Part shown: positions 45,095-57,056 of the stretch, piece by piece | How positions within the stretch are numbered: position 1 is the first letter of the stretch | Layout of the letters: the number at the start of each line of letters is the position of its first letter | Origin: Phytoseiulus persimilis | Taxonomy: Eukaryota; Arthropoda; Arachnida; Mesostigmata; Phytoseiidae | Direction of reading: 5' to 3' | DNA: 64,000 nt | Assembly (NCBI GenBank): GCA_037576195.1 | Contig: CM075102.1 | Location: forward strand, 5,084,001 to 5,148,000 | The notes under the pieces: model-generated | Told to the model about the DNA's origin: nothing | Seen by the model: only the letters and a program-made list of their open reading frames with translations | The model's database searches: none | Translations under genes and position numbers: made by a program

Positions 45095-46664
45095 AGTACG
45101 GTTTCAAATAGTACGGTTGGACCCGAAACAGACTCACCGTACTGTTTGGTGTATTCCCGTACAGGATAACTGTTCAGGCAGTCCCACAACCGACAATCCT
45201 CACGGAAGAAGAGATGGCCCAACCCTTTCGCGAGATCGCGACACTCAACTTGACTTGCCAGGAGCCCTCATCTTATATCGAATCCCTTCTGACTCGAAAT
45301 GAGAGAACAACCAAAAGTTCCATGGTTAATCCGCGAGCCACGAGCCTTATTCGGGATGAATAGTGGTGATCTTTTCGAAGGCCTCCCGGACCCACTTCAA
45401 GGGCGGAGTTCGAGGATGAAAGTTCCACAGTGGACTGGAGAGAAATTAGTGGTCCGGCGTCTCGAACCCCCATTGCGAAACCATAACCGTTCACACACAC
45501 AGAACACGCGTGGCGATCCGAAGTAGCCGTCCAGAACCAAACTTCTTGGAGTCGAAGGACAAGGTTATGATCTAGCCATCCTCTTCGAGGCCCATGGACT
45601 TGAATCCGAAGACTGATTTATCCAGCTCCCTCTTATTATGAGGTGGAAACCTCGGAGAATCTTCTCAGAGGCAAACTCCACAATCTCCTCCTGGATCAAT
45701 TCCTTGTCACAAGGAGGAATTGTTCAGGGTGCCGTTCCTGTTCCTTGTCCCAAAAATCTTCGTAAAACCATCGTACTGGCAGCTGTCCTCGAAGGAGGAG
45801 TTAGAAGCACGATTCCAGTTCACACATAACCCAAAGTTACTCTGCGTACTCACGTCAGAGCACTGGCCCGATACTGGATATCCGCTCGATCCGCTTCGGC
45901 ATCCTCTGGTTTTCACGGTTGAAATTTCGGAATATCTCCTCGATTGCAGGATTCAGGATCTCTTTCTGGATCTTTCCCTCGTCATCGGAATCGGCTTGAT
46001 TTCGCTGTACTCTCATGAGGACGCAGAGCTGTCACATTCACACACATGCCAATTCTGCTCAGGGGAATTTCGTGACATAAAGTCCCAACAACGGGGGAAC
46101 ATCAGAAAAAGGACCAAACTCGCAAAGGATACGAAAATACTGCATGAGTATGTACCTATAGAGCACGCTCCATACTCGACGGCCCGAACGCTCACACGCG
46201 AAAGCTTCAAATTCACAGAACTCAGTCGTCTGCTCGGTACCACACTCTCATCTTAACAACATCACCTGGTTCTCTTCCACCATTCATACGATACCGAGAT
46301 TCACCACATGAAATTCAGAAGTAATTGAGATTTCCCTCGCTTCGGAAAAATCCTAAAGGCCTCCCGTTGCGATTTTTTCGTTCCGATTTTCTCGTTCCAC
46401 TCCCAGTTCCACTCCACTAAACAAGCCCGAAGAAAAGCGCATTTCTGCGCCAAAAAAACAATCAATCACGAGCAAACATATTCCGTAGCATTGCTCTCCA
46501 AAATTTTGTTGATGGAACCAAGAAAAACTTTGCGGCAAAGCATGCCGCTTTGTATGTGAGCGGCATGGTATGGAATGGACTAAACACCTGTTGAAGACTA
46601 TGCCTCATAGACTCATAGGTCACCCAGGATATTGCTTTCCGCTCTGAGCTAGGTGAAACAAGAT
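45095..46664. other. 1.6 kb with no recognised gene
   Basis: A 178-codon plus-strand frame at 45720-46256 has no motif. The word AGTACGGTT repeats at 45097, 45111 and nearby and could belong to the end of the Tigger element. Composition is ordinary. Confidence 0.4.
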
Positions 46665-46835
46665 TCACTCGATCTCTCTGTGTACTACCTAGTCCAGTCA
46701 CTGATTCAGAGTCGAAAACTCCAATCACTAACCAGAAATGGGGAGTCAATCGGCCCTAGAAGGAAAACGTATTTCCCGAATTTCGGGCTCCTCGAGAAAG
46801 AAAAAACACGGATTCATTCAAGACAATCAACGGAC
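46665..46835 (+). repeat. dispersed repeat, plus-oriented copy
   Basis: Counterpart of 41660-41905 on the opposite strand, about 5 kb away. Shared words include GGGTCAATC/GGAGTCAATC, CCCGAATTTCGG and ATTCAAGAC. Confidence 0.7.
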
Positions 46836-47050
46836 GGAGGCATCCAATGTCCATTCGTGGCCCGCGGATGAACTTCGTCCTCGTCATGTGACTCCCGGTA
46901 TGATATCATGGCGACCCTCGGCGACTGAGTGGTTGTCTCACAGAACCATCCGAGATTCGGATTCAGCGCGCTCAGTTTCCGTCTGCAGGAATGAATTCAT
47001 GAGCTGATCGTTGGGACAGTGATACGGACCCGGCAGAGGGTCGCCGGTCG

Positions 47051-47697
47051 GGTGCGCACCCATTCGCCTGAAATCCTATTGGCCTGAAAACCCATTCGCC
47101 TGAAAACCCATTCGCTTGAAAACCCATTCGCCCGAATTCTTCGAGAGCTTTCCAAGCGAGACCGAAGCTTCAACGCGCAGCGCGGAGCCGTCGCGCTATC
47201 AAGCGGCATCTCGTTCCCTCCAGGTAGCTTGCTCTACATGACAATGACCAGGATGGTATGCTTCATTCTATCACTGAAAGTCTTAATTATAATTTCACAT
47301 TGTTATTCACCGAGCAAACCTACAATTGTATCATGTTCCCTGTAGTTCCATGGAACACTACAGCCGTAACATTAATTCGAATCTCACACTCGTGCAGAGA
47401 ATCGGGAGTTTACCTACGAGCGGACATCGATTTCCGAATTGCCCAAATCCATTTCCAGAGCACTCTTAAGTTCCAATCCCACTTTTCCGAGAGTTCGAAA
47501 TCCCGAAGTCCGGAAATTCGTGTCTATTTGTCTACCTGTCTGCGGGATCAGCGCTGCGCCTAGAAGCCTTGCTAGCCCAGAAAGTACTCTCTGAATTTTC
47601 GGGCAAGCCGGTTTTCAGGCTAACGGGTTTTCAGGTCAATGGGTTTTCAGGCCAATGGGTATTCAGGCGATCAGGATTTCAGGCCAATGGGCTGTAA
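47051..47697. mobile_element. MULE-like MITE with repetitive inverted ends and 10-bp target duplication
   Basis: The ten bases TCGCCGGTCG occur as a direct repeat at 47041-47050 and 47698-47707. Between them is a 647-bp element whose two ends (about 90 bp each) are inverted copies built from 16-17 bp units of the type CCCATTCGCCTGAAAA: about five on the left (47058-47135) and five or six on the right (47605-47695, reversed). The interior (about 47140-47600) is non-coding. A 9-10 bp duplication and long repetitive inverted ends fit Mutator-like elements, four transposase copies of which are present in this window. It interrupts hAT-like coding sequence on the minus strand. Confidence 0.85.
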
Positions 47698-47707
47698 TCG
47701 CCGGTCG

Positions 47708-48035
47708 TACGGTCCTTTCGGATAATGCGTTCATTGGGTACTTTTTGAGCGCTTGTGGCCGCCTCCCCTGGTCCGGCTGGTGCTTTCCAATGCTCCAAGA
47801 GAACACGATAGAGGGTCTCGTCATCTGGACGTTCAGCCACCGAAGTAAAAAGGCCAATATCATGAAGAACCTCAGCCGGAGCCGCAGCCGAATCCGCTCC
47901 TATAACCTGCACTTCCCGTTCTTGCCCCTCGTGGGAGACCTCCTCACTGTTGTCGGCAGGGGCGGAAACGCTTTCTGCTTTACTTTTCTTGTTGAAAGAA
48001 CCCAAAAGCGTAGGTTGCTTGCGTTTACTTGCCAT
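47708..48035 (-). pseudogene. N-terminal part of a hAT/ZMYM-type transposase, interrupted
   Basis: A minus-strand frame from the ATG at 48035 begins MASKRKQPTLLGSFNKKSKA, the characteristic basic start of TTF-finger hAT transposases (SKRKQ.sLlsFF.KK). It has an acidic linker and then LHDIGLFTSVAERPDDETLY and LLEHWKAP, matching the conserved DIGL..hW segment before the TTF zinc finger. The frame runs into the MITE at 47697. Past the MITE (below 47041) a few codons continue in frame across the target duplication, then stops appear and the zinc finger and catalytic domain are not recognisable. Dead fragment. Confidence 0.6.
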
Positions 48036-49275
48036 GGCAGCGTTGCAGATATAGGCGACGATAATCACGAGGAGGTGCTTTGCACCCAGTTGAGGATCAT
48101 TCACTGTTTCACGTTGGATGAGCATCCAGGTTCAGCTTTTAATTCAAATGGGACGATGGCTCTGTTTGGACAAACGAACTCCGTAATGTCTGCCATGCGT
48201 GCCTGTTCGGACTTGTCCCCACAGACCCTGCCTTGAGAGTATCGCGAATCGCCAGTCGGAATCAAACAGCGAAGGTTCGCATCGGAAGGAAGGATCAGGG
48301 AAAAGTCGGGTCCTCAAGCCTCTGTTCAACTGGTCCCAACCCGTCGAGGATAAGAAACGCCCGGGGCCCTGCCGAGACGGCTCCAAATGGAACCGGGTAA
48401 CGAGTTCGACAGCGAGAAACTCCAGGCTGGAGCCTCCATCAGCCCAAGTGAATGTTCATCCCTGGTTTATGACCTCTCCCAATAATTCTCTATCACTCAA
48501 AGGAAGTCCTTCAGGACGGCCGAAGGACGTAGCTCTTGGTGGTTCCTGGATTTTCCCAGATTTTGCCCCCAGTTCAGCCATCTATGCCGTTATAGCATCT
48601 CATGTCGTCTCCGCCCATTTACAGAACAGCAGAATCGAAGATAGTGGGCTTGGAAAATCTCATCTCTCGAAAGGAACGTCAGAGACCAGTGCGAGATGAA
48701 GCTGGTCTTTGTACTCCAACGGACGGCGCAAAATTCCCCGCAAACTCATGAAACCCGAGTATTTTCTTCGGTTTCTCATGAAGCTCCGGAATCTCAAACA
48801 AATATGGTGGGTAGTTCGCTAACTCGCATTTTGTGGTTTGATTGATGAGCTCATGAAGACAACAGGATTGCCTCGCAAGCTCTTATTCTCTGAGAACGGC
48901 ATACATCTTGACCTGTAACGCATCTCACGGGAAAAGTCATGGAGGGGGCGATGTTCAGATAAGTCCCGCAACCACCTATATAGTCTACCAGGGGAGCCGG
49001 ACAGGAAGAATGATGAACTCGCAAACTGACGGACGAAGCGGATCACCGCGATCATGAATCGAGTTATACGTGCCCCCCCCCCTTAGCTTGTTAAGTAAGA
49101 AAAGAAACATCAAATACTTCGTCTCAGAAGGACTCTTCATTCACGTGATTGACCAGCTTGAGGTGGTTTGATCTCATTCAGTTGAATGGCTCTTGAAAGG
49201 ACCGTTCCGGCTTGACGAAGAACGTTAGTGATGAGAGCTGACCATTTCGAATCATGAAGTCTCGTCGATGAAGAT
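48036..49275. other. 1.2 kb with no recognised gene
   Basis: A 166-codon plus frame at 48199-48699 is without motif. A short C-run lies at 49074-49082. The end of this interval is shared 3' untranslated sequence of MULE copy C. Confidence 0.4.
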
Positions 49276-50184
49276 TCATGGCGCTAACAGCGGATGGAGA
49301 CCATAGATATGATCTCCCCCGTGCTCATCATTGCTGTCGTCGGCGTCGTCGAAGAAAACAGCGACTCAGGAAGGGCCTCGTTGGCTAAGAGAATGTGATC
49401 AGACAGATGGAGTACCTTGCTGACATGGTAGGAGCTCGGCGAAGAATGTGAAAGATCGTATAACCTGCCCCAGTTCTATACTCGAGTCTCCGAACGGGCG
49501 TGATGCTGTCGATAAGCACCACGTCGAATAGGTCCCAGGACTCAGTGATGCGTGCATCGTTCTCAGTTGTGGTTCGCAAGGGAGCAGACAATATGTTAGT
49601 TTGCTGCAGTTGCCGATGACTACGATAGTTGACATACGTAACTTGGCTGACCACAACCATCACCTCTAAAAAACAATGAGCATTTAGAATATTTGATCTC
49701 GATACGGCCAAGGCTCAGAGGAATTCTAAATCTAGCTCCGAAGCGTTGAACAACCACCAAGCAATGAGATCCCAGACGCAAGGATGATGCTTGCCGCTCA
49801 CCCCCGCAAGAGTTTCGCATTATGCGACTCAACGGCATTGTTGGTCCTCGTTCCACATGGTGCCCTGTAAATAGAAAAACCCTCTGGTCGGACTTTGTCC
49901 AACCAGTCGGACCTCATGTGAGTGAGCAAACCAGCGAGACGCGCGTCGGAGTCCATCGCTCGGTCACGAAATCTAAGGATCGGGAACCTCAGCTTCCCGG
50001 AGATCATTGTGTCGGGCTCGACCTCATTACGATTCGGAGACAGTTTTCGGGGATACGCAAGCACTGTTGTGCTCAAGCGAAATTTCAGACACTCCTCTGA
50101 CGCTGAAATCGAGAACCTACCACGCCAGTCCACATTTCGAGCTGTGCTCAGTTTCGCTGCAAACTTTGCGCTGTCCTCTGTCAA
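49276..50184 (-). pseudogene. C-terminal half of a FLYWCH-MULE transposase with intron trace (copy C)
   Basis: Readable on the minus strand from about 50000: LAGLLTHMRSDWLDKVRPEG, then TNNAVESHNAKLLRG (catalytic Glu), then the WDLI position where copy B has its third intron. The acceptor TTTTAG|AG GTG is kept (about 49666) but the donor is changed. Then come QVTYVNYRSHRQLQQTNIL, RITESWDLFD, LEYRTGAG and a tail ending EHGGDHIYGLHPLLAP at 49276, nearly the same as the copy B tail. The FLYWCH finger and both catalytic Asp regions are absent or unrecognisable, and there are frameshifts and stops. The 5' limit is uncertain. Confidence 0.8.
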
Positions 50185-51680
50185 ACGATCACCCTCTCCC
50201 TCAATATTTCGGCGGCGGTGAACATAGATTTGAATTCCTGAAACGATTCCACGGATCTCGCTATACAGTTATCGCTCCCGAATCGGTCGCAGTCTTTCAA
50301 AAGCCCCGAAATCAGGTCCCAGTTGACTGAAGTGTTGAGCCCGGTAGGTTGAATCGAATCGATCCTCCGCGTGTGGTAGCGTCTCCAGAAGGTCTGTGGA
50401 GAAATGATATCGTGACGTCCTTCGTGATACCATATGGAAGAATCGTTCGATGATTCCTTCGTGAATCACAGAGAGAATAGAATCGAGGGTTAGGTAATCT
50501 TTGAAGCATCTGGAGTCTCCCCATTCCCTCACACAATACTTATGGAAAGCTCTAAAAAAATTCACGAGGATCTCGCCGCCCAAATCAGCTTCCCAAAGAA
50601 ACAATCCTGGCGCCGCCACTGACTGAAAGGCTGGCTCGATTTCTCCCGGAGCGAGATGGAGAATTTTGTCAATGTATTCGGAAATCGTTTCGACTTCGAA
50701 ACTTCTGTCGGAGACTGCCTACGACGAGTCCCTCACCTTCAACCCGCTCGACGAAGTTTCCTCGGTAGTTCCTCGTCATGCGATTCTTAACATAGGCGTC
50801 AATCTACTCACGCACATGATCGTTAGAGCGTTTGCTGATGCCAATGTTGGATCCCGCCATTCCCACAGGAATCATCAGCTGATGCAATGAGGTGCTAAGG
50901 ATTGAGAATGACTGGAAAGGAAATGACACTGGAATACGATCGATTGTCTTTTTACAGCGAATTCGCAAGCTGCACTTCCCCCGTATTCATTCTCTCCGAG
51001 CCGTGCTGTATCGCTAGTCGCTCCTGCGGCGTACCCGAGGATCCCATTTCCAATCCTGCCGCCACATTCCTCCGTGGAATGTGTTTTGCGCCACCATCAG
51101 TATCGGCACACAAGGATACCAACGGCGGCTTATTGTGGGAACTGCGAATGCAGTTTATTAACTCCGAAAACCGCAATCATCTGAAGTTTGAACAGCGGTT
51201 TGAATCTCGCGGGCGACGGCAAAAAAGCCGAGCCAATCGGGAATAAATGCATTCCCCCTACGGAAAGTTCCGGAGCATCTCGGGAACACTGCACGAGATG
51301 TTCCAAGAATTCCCTGCTCAGGGCTGAGATTCGAGAGGTAACGAGCAGAAATGCATTCAATCGGGAACCGCTGAGGGGTCATCTTTGACGACGAAACCAG
51401 GGGGCACTACAACTTCGTTCATCGTTGAGCGAGTTATAGCTATCCTTCCTGCGATGAGGAATGTTCTGGCGAGACATGGAACTCCCATCAGCGCGGACGA
51501 TGCATCGGATCGTGTCGGTGCTTGCACTATTCAAAAAAACGATTCTGTTCTTGTGTGCGAGAGAGGCGTCGATGTCGAGCGCAAAGCCTTCTCTCTAAAA
51601 TCATCCGACGGACAACAAGTTGGATCCGCGAACATCCCCAGAACAAATTTTAACTGAGCTATCGATTGCGTGTATCATTG
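50185..51680. other. 1.5 kb with no recognised gene
   Basis: The minus-strand frame 50619-50269 (116 codons, containing FKDYLTLDSILSVIHEGIIE) looks coding in composition but matches nothing I know. It could be an upstream part of copy C or an unrelated exon. Confidence 0.35.
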
Positions 51681-52803
51681 CGAGTGTGCAAAAGTTCTGA
51701 GCGCCAAACTTTGACACCACATAACTCCGCTTCCAGGAGCCGCAGAAAGACGATAAGACACTCAAAATACGAATAAGTCAGACTCCATAGTGATTCAACG
51801 AACGGCCTTCCAACTTCGACGGTTCTACTAAATTGGTCGAAAATGGAAAAGTCGCGATTTTCGATCCCGGCGAAACCAAGCTTTCGACCCCATGTTTTCT
51901 CCCCGGAATCATAGAGCTCGTTGAGAATCACTCTGTTCCAACGAAATGATTGAGCGGTCCGGACGCTGCAAAGGGGATATATCGATCTCGAAGTTCTGAT
52001 TTTCAGCCCTCTTGGCCACTATGCTGAGTATCTCCCCCAGAAAACGAGCCAGTTAGAGATTGCGCATAGTATATTATAGCCGGGTTCTAAGCTCCAAAAT
52101 CATGTCATATGATCCAATTTCGCCTCGCCACCCATGGCTCCAATTTGCGAGTCAGAATCACAAACTTCAGCTTCGCTGGTTGAGCAGTCCCATGGCTGGC
52201 ACTGGCACGATTTTCCCTGAAAGCTCTTGGAAGGCCAAGAATTGGATCATCGAACTTTCTCGAATTCTGCCGCGTCTTCCCTCGCTGGAGACGAGATTTC
52301 TCCTGAATCAACAAGGTTCGTGAAGTTGCAGGTCGCTTCGGTTTCTTTTCGCGTAGTTTTTCACACATTTTCGGAGCTCTGAGCCCGGCTATAAGATGTG
52401 CCATTCGGCATCTCGAATCATCTCGATTTTGTGGGTAGATGGAGCATTCCTTGGAAAAGCCCATATTCTTCCCCGTTGACCCAACATACAGCGCAAGAGG
52501 GCTTGGATATCCCCGCGTTGCAGCGGCTGAATCGCAATTTTGTTCTGAAACAGCTCAATTTTCGACGGACTCTTCGATTCTGGAGAGAAAACAGGAGGTC
52601 ATAATCTTAGTTTCGTCGGAATCGGAAAATCGAAATTTTTCAACTTTCGACCATTTCAGTGGAGCCGTCGGTTTTGGGCCGTTCGGTGGATCAAACTGAA
52701 TGAATTCTGCGTGTTTTGAGTGCTTTATCATCTTTCTGGGCCTTCTGGAAGCGGAGTTATGAGCTGTCAACGTTTAGCGCTCAGAACTTTTACACGCACC
52801 CAA
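51681..52803. repeat. large imperfect inverted repeat (foldback)
   Basis: The reverse complement of 51686-52015 matches 52487-52800 at roughly 75-80% by eye. Shared words are GGAGAAAAC, TTCGACCA, GGCCGTTCG, TATTTTGAGTG-like, GGAAGCGGAGTTATG and GCGCTCAGAACTTTT. Closer to the centre, TATAGCCGGGTTC at 52075 pairs with GAGCCCGGCTATA at 52382, and ATGATCCAATT (52109) with AATTGGATCAT (52234). The arms are therefore about 400 bp around a loop of about 270 bp. No coding content. It may be a foldback transposon or two inverted copies of an old repeat. Confidence 0.75.
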
Positions 52804-54786
52804 TACTAGGCTCCGAATCGCGGACACTCAGGTTGCTGGAAAGTCCGGTTGAATCAAAGCGGTTGATAGATTTCTTCAGACTCAGAAGCAGACACAGATT
52901 TTCTGCGCGAAAAACTAGGCATTCGATTCCCAAAAATGATGAGCCAGAGTTTGAGTGAGAAATGAACCGCCCTCGCGCACGGCGCTGCCGTCTCAGGGAT
53001 CACTCATGCTTTCCCTCAAGATAATGGCTGTGAACTCGTGAATCGGATGCGCTTGGACACAAGAGACGGAAAGCCGGAAAAAATGAGCCATTCAGATCGG
53101 TCCCGTGATGTAAGTTCGTCGGCACAATTCATCAGTCTCATTCGCTGTGAGGAGAAACAGATTCTATGGGGCAGATTTTGCCCCGTAGCTTGATCCTCCA
53201 ACCGCATTGGGAACACCTTGAACGACGAAGGACGGTCGAAGCAGGAGAACAGGAGCAAGCATACACAGCAAACTCGAGACTAGCACTGGTGCGCGGGCTG
53301 AAAAGGCATAGCGATTGCGTCATGGGTTGCATCGCCTGCATGGTGGCCAGGATCCGCTGCTCGCTTCATGGGCGAGGGCTCTTGGCGCGCTGTTGCTCGC
53401 AAGCTCATCCTGCCAAGCGCCGAATGCAATAGGCCCCAGAATGGAAACGCAGCTATCTCGATAGTTGGAGATTCCTCATTGAATGTCACACGCGCCTTCT
53501 GGTCGGATTTCCGGACTTAATCAAGAAAGGGGGGTCTTTTCGGTGACCTACTCGGAGCCATAACTAGGGAGGCCAGGTCTCGACTCCGCGGGTAAGAAGA
53601 GGGTACCTGGAGCTACATTCGGCCTTGAGTGCCTCGTAGATCATGCGATATTCTCATCGACTGTATATATAGCCCTCTAAAAGAGCTTCCTGAAAAATGT
53701 TGCTCGACGTGGACCATGCGCCCAGTGCTTTTTGAGATATTACGACTTCTAGCTTCAAGTGGGATGAGGCCTCTTTGCGGACTCGTTGTTTTCGGAGCAT
53801 CTCGATCATGGAATTTTCACTTTTCATTGCATGCATGAGATTTTCGTACCCAAACCGAGACGCTCTAGCTGCTGCTTCTCTGCTGTGCTATCCTGGGATC
53901 TCACGCCGAACGGAGCGTCTTTGACGCGTCTGAAGCCTCGCCGAGGGAAAACGTCACGTTCAGAAATGACTGGTACACAAGTTGTTTTTCTGCGCTGCTT
54001 TATTGCTGGCACCAATAATTCAGTCGACGATCTCATCATTCTTATGCTGCCGTTGGGTCAAAGACTAGCCTTGAGCTTCAAACTGCTTCGAGAGCATCTC
54101 GAGCATCCTCGCCGTTGCCATGTTGTTGCACCAGCATTCACCAGGAACAATGTGCCACTCCGATTCCGTGAAGAACACAATTCTGAAAGTCTGACTGTTC
54201 CGTCCCACAAAGATTTCTCCGTTGCCCTGAGAAATGTTTCGAAAGGAACGCGAAACCTTCGAAACTGTGGTTTTATGCAGCTCTTCGTCATCGCTGCACC
54301 TCTTCTCGGGTGGCTCTCCTGCGTTTCTTGTTCAGATTGCTTGGTCGCTCCGTGAAACAACAGGAGGATCTTACTCATGAGAACGAACCAAACATCACAC
54401 GGAATGACCCTGCGAGCTTCCGGATCTCGGGAAATTCACCAGGCACAGGGACTCGAGCCCTCGTCACTCACCTGGAAGATGGCCCCGGTTGATTTATATC
54501 CGGGCCGTCGAGATCCGGGCTGCACTCCCGTCTCTTCCGGCTGGATCCATCAGTCTTCTCAAGCGCGTACCTGTCTCCACCGGTGGAAGACATGATGACA
54601 AAGAGGTTCCTCTGATTCTCTACCGTAACAAACGCTTATTCTTCTTCAGGCGGAATCGTTGAGGTCCGTCTCTTCCTTCGCAGAATGATACTCAGAGAAC
54701 ACGGACCTCGAATTTAAGGCACAACCCTCAAACGCAGGCGAGGATACCGGAAGCTCAGGACCGATAAGCGATCCGAAACAAGCGGT
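52804..54786. other. 2 kb with no recognised gene
   Basis: Open frames at 53166-53432 (plus) and 53786-54355 (plus, 189 codons) have no motif. The latter contains two short Cys-containing hydrophobic segments but no clear start or signal peptide. Nothing else seen. Confidence 0.4.
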
Positions 54787-54972
54787 TCAGAGTTCGGAAG
54801 GCTGGTGAGGGTAGTCTTCGGCGGTGAATTTCGCCGCAGCATTCTGGACTTTGAGAAAGAGGGTGAAGTTCTGCCGGTCCACTTCATCGATGCGCTCACG
54901 AGAGAAGGTTCTGAATTGTACAACTTCGATTCCAACCATACAGATTGCGATCAGTAGGCGTTCTAGAGACAT
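54787..54972 (-). pseudogene. signal-peptide exon resembling the 793-1488 gene
   Basis: Starts MSLERLLIAICMVGIEVV, which matches the start of the secreted protein at 1488 (MKLDRLLLAIALVVQV) residue for residue in pattern, and continues to a KFTAEDYP word comparable with KIYEDWYP. The frame stops after 61 codons without an obvious splice donor. It may be a paralogous first exon, intact or decayed. The similarity is short and could be due to signal-peptide composition alone. Confidence 0.3.
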
Positions 54973-56592
54973 GAATAACGGCTGATGGAACTCTTCCCAA
55001 GGGACCGTCGTTTGGAAGCTATAGCGCCCTCAAAACACGCTTTGTTCTGTTGTTGTCTCTCCGCGACCATCTATCAGGAGCTCAGTGCGTCTCGTGCTTT
55101 GAGATCTCTTGTGATATTCTTATCAAGGAAGCAGTTGCCTCTCAGATTCTTCGAGTATTCTCCACGGAACGCAAGGAGAACGAGAGCTGTGGGAAAACAT
55201 AATCCATTCCACCCATATGGTTCTCCAGAGCTACCCCTCGAAGCTTCACATGTCACTAGAATTTCACCCCCTGCTTTCGAACACTGAGCAATGGAGGGGC
55301 CCTCCCATGTGAGCAAGAGAATGCGGAATAATCCATGAGGTCCGAATGGATCTCAATGCCGAACCAAATAGGCGTACGTACAGTACCTTTCCCATCAACC
55401 CGCCTGACAAGGACTACGAGATCTGAGGAGATGAGGGGTATTTGGTTGATTCATGCGAAAGTCGTCGAAGCTGTATCGGCCGAGGCTCAAAATGCAATGA
55501 TTCGGATCGGACGGTATTCTTTCTCACGATTCGCCGGAAGCTCCCATGTTGACCGGGGTGGAGGATCACACGAAATTCCAGGTGTCCTGCTGCAGCAGGA
55601 AATGAGGGAATCGATGCGGGGAGGCGATCTTCTCACATCCATGTACATATCTTTGGGGTGGGGCTTCATGGGTTGGCGCTTCGCGTGTGAGCGGACATCG
55701 GGCGCATAACAGAAGTTCGGTGAGCGAGATAGCGTTATTAGCTCAGGCCGAAATGCTGGGCAGGATTTGACGGTTCGGGGAGAATGTGTCATGAGATAAG
55801 GGGGAGCTTCCAACAAAGTGCAACTCATATCAAGCGTTGAGGGAGATGACTCGAGGGGCGGCAAGTCCTCACATGGAAAGCAGAGGACCTCGGAGTGGTC
55901 CTCTGTGGTGAATGGTCCTGAGAAAACGTTCCTTGCCGAGACCGCAGTCTCTCCCCCATCTATTTACTTTTATCAATAATCATTTCAACGCATGTCAGAG
56001 TGCAGACTGAACCGATGTGAACTCATGTTATGGAGAACATGCGAAGAGGTCCTGAAGATACGTAACTCCCCAGAATCAGGGAAGCTGAGAGCCAGAAAGG
56101 GTGAAAAACCGTGACTTGAGTGGAAGCTCCCTCTCGCGATCCCTCGTCGCCCGAGAGACTGGAACCTCCTCCCCCATACGAGTGTCGACGAAGTCGTTCG
56201 GAACAACGTTATACCAGAGAGTGCGGAAGCCCACATCACTGGATACCAGGATTTCTCCCAAGACGCATACCCTCAAATTGAGCTGAACCCAACCAGCTTG
56301 CAGCCATGAAACCGGAACCCGCCAAATTCGAGCATACCCGATACCGCACCTGCTGCTGAAGCACGCCACTGCAGCCTCGAACTCGCTCTCTACGATGAAC
56401 GCGATGCCTTGAGCTCGGCGTAGTGGAGGGAGGACAGTCTGAGGTTTTGAGCCCTTAAGGACGATCCCTTGAATGCTTCGATATCATTCTCGCGCGTTCC
56501 TGTGTCTCCGGGAGGTTGAAAGCCCTTTGCTAAGTGCTCTCACGGTCCATCGCTGAATCCCATCACAAGCCCTCGGATCACTCAGCCCAGTC
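54973..56592. other. 1.6 kb with no recognised gene
   Basis: Frames such as 55864-55487 (minus, 125 codons) and 56369-56076 (minus) carry no motif. No repeats or RNA genes seen. Confidence 0.4.
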
Positions 56593-56963
56593 ATGGACTT
56601 CGGAGGTTTCGAGAATATACGACATCTCTTCATTTTGTTCAACCTATACGTTGACCATCCCCACGCCATCATTTCGCCTCCGCCATCGAGTGACGAGGAA
56701 GATTCCGATCTTGAAATCGCAGACTTCGATTTGGGCGACATCCTGGAGGGGGAGAATTCCGGAAGGATCCGGAGGAAGATCACGAGGAGAAGCAAGAGGG
56801 AGATCACGCAGAGGAGCAAGAGGAAGATCACGGAGAGGAGCAAGAGGAAGATCACGGAGAGGATCTGGACGGGAGGCTTGTGGAAATGTTTCCGACGCTG
56901 CCGACCTCCGATGACGACGAGCTCGCGGAGGACCAGGCCGGACCGATGGACGAGGAATTCTGA
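56593..56963 (+). CDS. 3' end of a gene for an acidic protein, probably frameshifted
   Basis: One frame reads PPPSSDEEDSDLEIADFDLG, strongly acidic, up to a run of five G near 56748. One base out of that frame, the downstream sequence reads EEDHEEKQEGDHAEEQEEDH, then LVEMFPTLPTSDDDELAEDQ and ends MDEEF at 56963, equally acidic. A one-base slip in the G run is the simplest explanation. The original frame instead becomes Arg/Lys-rich and ends at 56988. The DNA here is a 24-bp minisatellite. An AATAAA follows at 57057. The acidic tail resembles the C-terminal tails of the MULE proteins, but no transposase is recognisable upstream, so the identity is open. Confidence 0.4.
56775..56870. repeat. 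24-bp coding minisatellite, four copies
   Basis: Units of the type GAAGATCACGGAGAGGAGCA plus AGAG at 56775, 56799, 56823 and 56847. The period is a multiple of three, so all frames stay open through it: one acidic, one basic, one Gly-Arg-Ser rich. Confidence 0.9.
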
Positions 56964-57012
56964 TCCAAAAACTTCCGATGATTGTTAAGATCTTGACTCC
57001 GGAAGATTCGTG

Positions 57013-57044
57013 AGAGATATCCTAAATCAGTATAGGATATCTCT
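57013..57044 (+). other. perfect 12-bp stem-loop before the poly(A) signal
   Basis: AGAGATATCCTA (57013-57024) and TAGGATATCTCT (57033-57044) are perfect reverse complements around an 8-base loop. The structure ends 13 bp before an AATAAA, in the 3' untranslated region of the acidic-protein gene. It could be an mRNA processing or stability element, or a small inserted palindrome. Confidence 0.7.
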
Positions 57045-57056
57045 GTCCATTTCATG

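Noticed and set aside
45720-46256. 178-codon plus-strand open frame as a gene
   Set aside because: No recognisable motif, no credible start or end signals, and it lies in transposon-rich sequence.
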